DNA from: Haloarculaceae archaeon
GTDB lineage: Archaea; Halobacteriota; Halobacteria; Halobacteriales; Haloarculaceae
Length of the DNA: 14,016 nucleotides
Reading direction: 5' to 3'
Assembly: GCA_018609665.1 (NCBI GenBank)
Contig: JAHENN010000163.1
Coordinates: 1 to 14,016, forward strand
This document shows, piece by piece, positions 13,229 to 14,016 of the stretch; positions within the stretch are counted from its first letter, which is position 1, and each line of letters opens with the position of its first letter. Made by a program: the position numbers and the translations under genes. The notes beneath the pieces were generated by a model. That model was not told the origin of the DNA. It did no database searches and saw nothing but the letters and a program-made list of their open reading frames with translations.

Positions 13229-14016
13229 GCCGGAGCGGCACCCCGGCCGGGCGGGCCGTCGCGGTCGGCCGGGAACTCCGCCGCCGGAACGGGCTGCTGT
13301 TCGCCGTCGCGGCCGCCAACCTCGGCCTCGCGGTCGGGTTCACCGTGCTGATGGCCCTGGACGGCCGGACGCTCCTCGGACGGAACGTCTGGACGAAACC
13401 CTGGAAGTTCGCCGTCTCCATCGCCGTCTTCGCCGCGACGATGGGGTGGATACTGCCGTCGCTGTCGCTGTCGGCGCGCGCCGAGCGGCGCGTCACCGTC
13501 ACCGTCGGCGGCGCGATGGTCGTCGAGATCGCGCTCATCGCCGGGCAGGCCGCCCGTGGCGTCGCCTCGCACTTCAACTTCGGTACGACCCTCGACGCGG
13601 CCGTATTTACGGTCATGGGCGTCACCATCGCGGCCAGCTCAGTCGCCGTCGCGTACGCGCTCTGGCGGTTCCTGCGGGACCCGCCTGCGCTCCCGCCGGC
13701 GTACCTGTGGGGGCTCGGACTCGGGATGGGGCTGTTCCTGCTGGCCAGCGCCGAGGGCGCGCTGATGGCCGCCCGGGGGAGCCACGCGGTCGGCACGCCG
13801 GCCGACGCGCCGGGGCTGCCGCTCGTGAACTGGCACACGACCGGCGGCGACCTCCGGGTGGCGCACTTCCTCGGGCTCCACGGCCTGCAGGTGCTCCCGC
13901 TCGTGGGCCACTGCGCCGCCCGGTGGGACCGGCTGTCGGCGCGGGCGGCGCTGGCCGTCGTCGGCCTCGCCGGTGGGCTCTACGGCGCGGTCGTCGGCGG
14001 AACCTTTCTGCTCGCG
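13225..14016 (+). CDS. Orphan multi-pass membrane protein (3' end outside window)
   Basis: From GTG 13225 the frame is open for 264 codons to the window end. It encodes about seven hydrophobic helices separated by short polar stretches. Charged or polar residues that look conserved lie in or near the membrane: TKPWKF (57-62), Glu101 in VVEIALIAGQAARG, RGVASHFN (111-118), and NWHTTGGDLRVAHFLGLHGL (202-221) followed by QVLPL, with several His residues that could bind metal or haem. I recall similar unnamed membrane proteins with a GGDLRVAHFxGLHxLQ-like segment in bacteria, but no function. The frame is also open upstream to an ATG at 13027 inside the palindrome, but that part is Arg-rich and out of codon bias, so I prefer GTG 13225. 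No neighbouring gene explains its role. Confidence 0.75.
   Translation, partial: MSRSGTPAGRAVAVGRELRRRNGLLFAVAAANLGLAVGFTVLMALDGRTLLGRNVWTKPWKFAVSIAVFAATMGWILPSLSLSARAERRVTVTVGGAMVVEIALIAGQAARGVASHFNFGTTLDAAVFTVMGVTIAASSVAVAYALWRFLRDPPALPPAYLWGLGLGMGLFLLASAEGALMAARGSHAVGTPADAPGLPLVNWHTTGGDLRVAHFLGLHGLQVLPLVGHCAARWDRLSARAALAVVGLAGGLYGAVVGGTFLLA

Noticed and set aside
1..14016. Mobile element, CRISPR array or defence system
   Set aside because: No transposase, integrase, regularly spaced repeats, nuclease or toxin-antitoxin pair was recognised on either strand.

Overview
The window comes from an extremely halophilic archaeon (class Halobacteria). The evidence is the very high G+C with GC-saturated third codon positions, Asp/Glu-rich proteins, AT-rich TATA boxes centred about 27-29 bp before start codons (leaderless transcripts), and a crtD-lyeJ-cruF cluster, the late pathway for the C50 red pigment bacterioruberin. 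I cannot assign a genus from the sequence alone.

Layout, left to right. (1) 1-894: C-terminal four fifths of the glycine-cleavage T protein (start lies outside), followed by a BCP-type peroxiredoxin (939-1448), which converges 2 bp apart with a ZIP-family metal transporter (1451-2305, minus). (2) 2423-3190: NIF3/DUF34 dinuclear-metal protein, convergent with a short-chain dehydrogenase (3193-3888, minus). (3) 3986-7172: three tightly packed plus-strand genes crtD, lyeJ and cruF, which together convert lycopene to bacterioruberin. (4) 7173-7695: 523 bp without a convincing gene but with several dyads. (5) 7696-8394: short sugar nucleotidyltransferase; 8490-9810: a heavily frameshifted remnant of a DUF1616 membrane protein fused to a SHOCT-like small membrane protein; 9909-10883 (minus): a second sugar nucleotidyltransferase, this one with a left-handed beta-helix tail. 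(6) 11058-12554 (minus): a MATE-family efflux transporter. (7) 12730-13228: a poorly resolved patch with a tiny zinc-ribbon ORF (possibly frameshifted at a G7 tract), a perfect 16-bp palindrome and a candidate 52-codon ORF overlapping the next start as GTGA. (8) 13225-end: an open-ended orphan multi-pass membrane protein.

The only clear multi-gene pathway is the bacterioruberin operon, driven by a strong TATA box and divergent from the SDR gene. The two nucleotidyltransferases suggest surface-glycan or nucleotide-sugar metabolism, with the dead DUF1616 gene between them. Most genes are ordinary haloarchaeal chromosome content. I found no insertion sequence, CRISPR array, tRNA or rRNA. The least explained parts are the composite pseudogene and the right-hand end from 12730 onward; I see no convincing large undescribed system.
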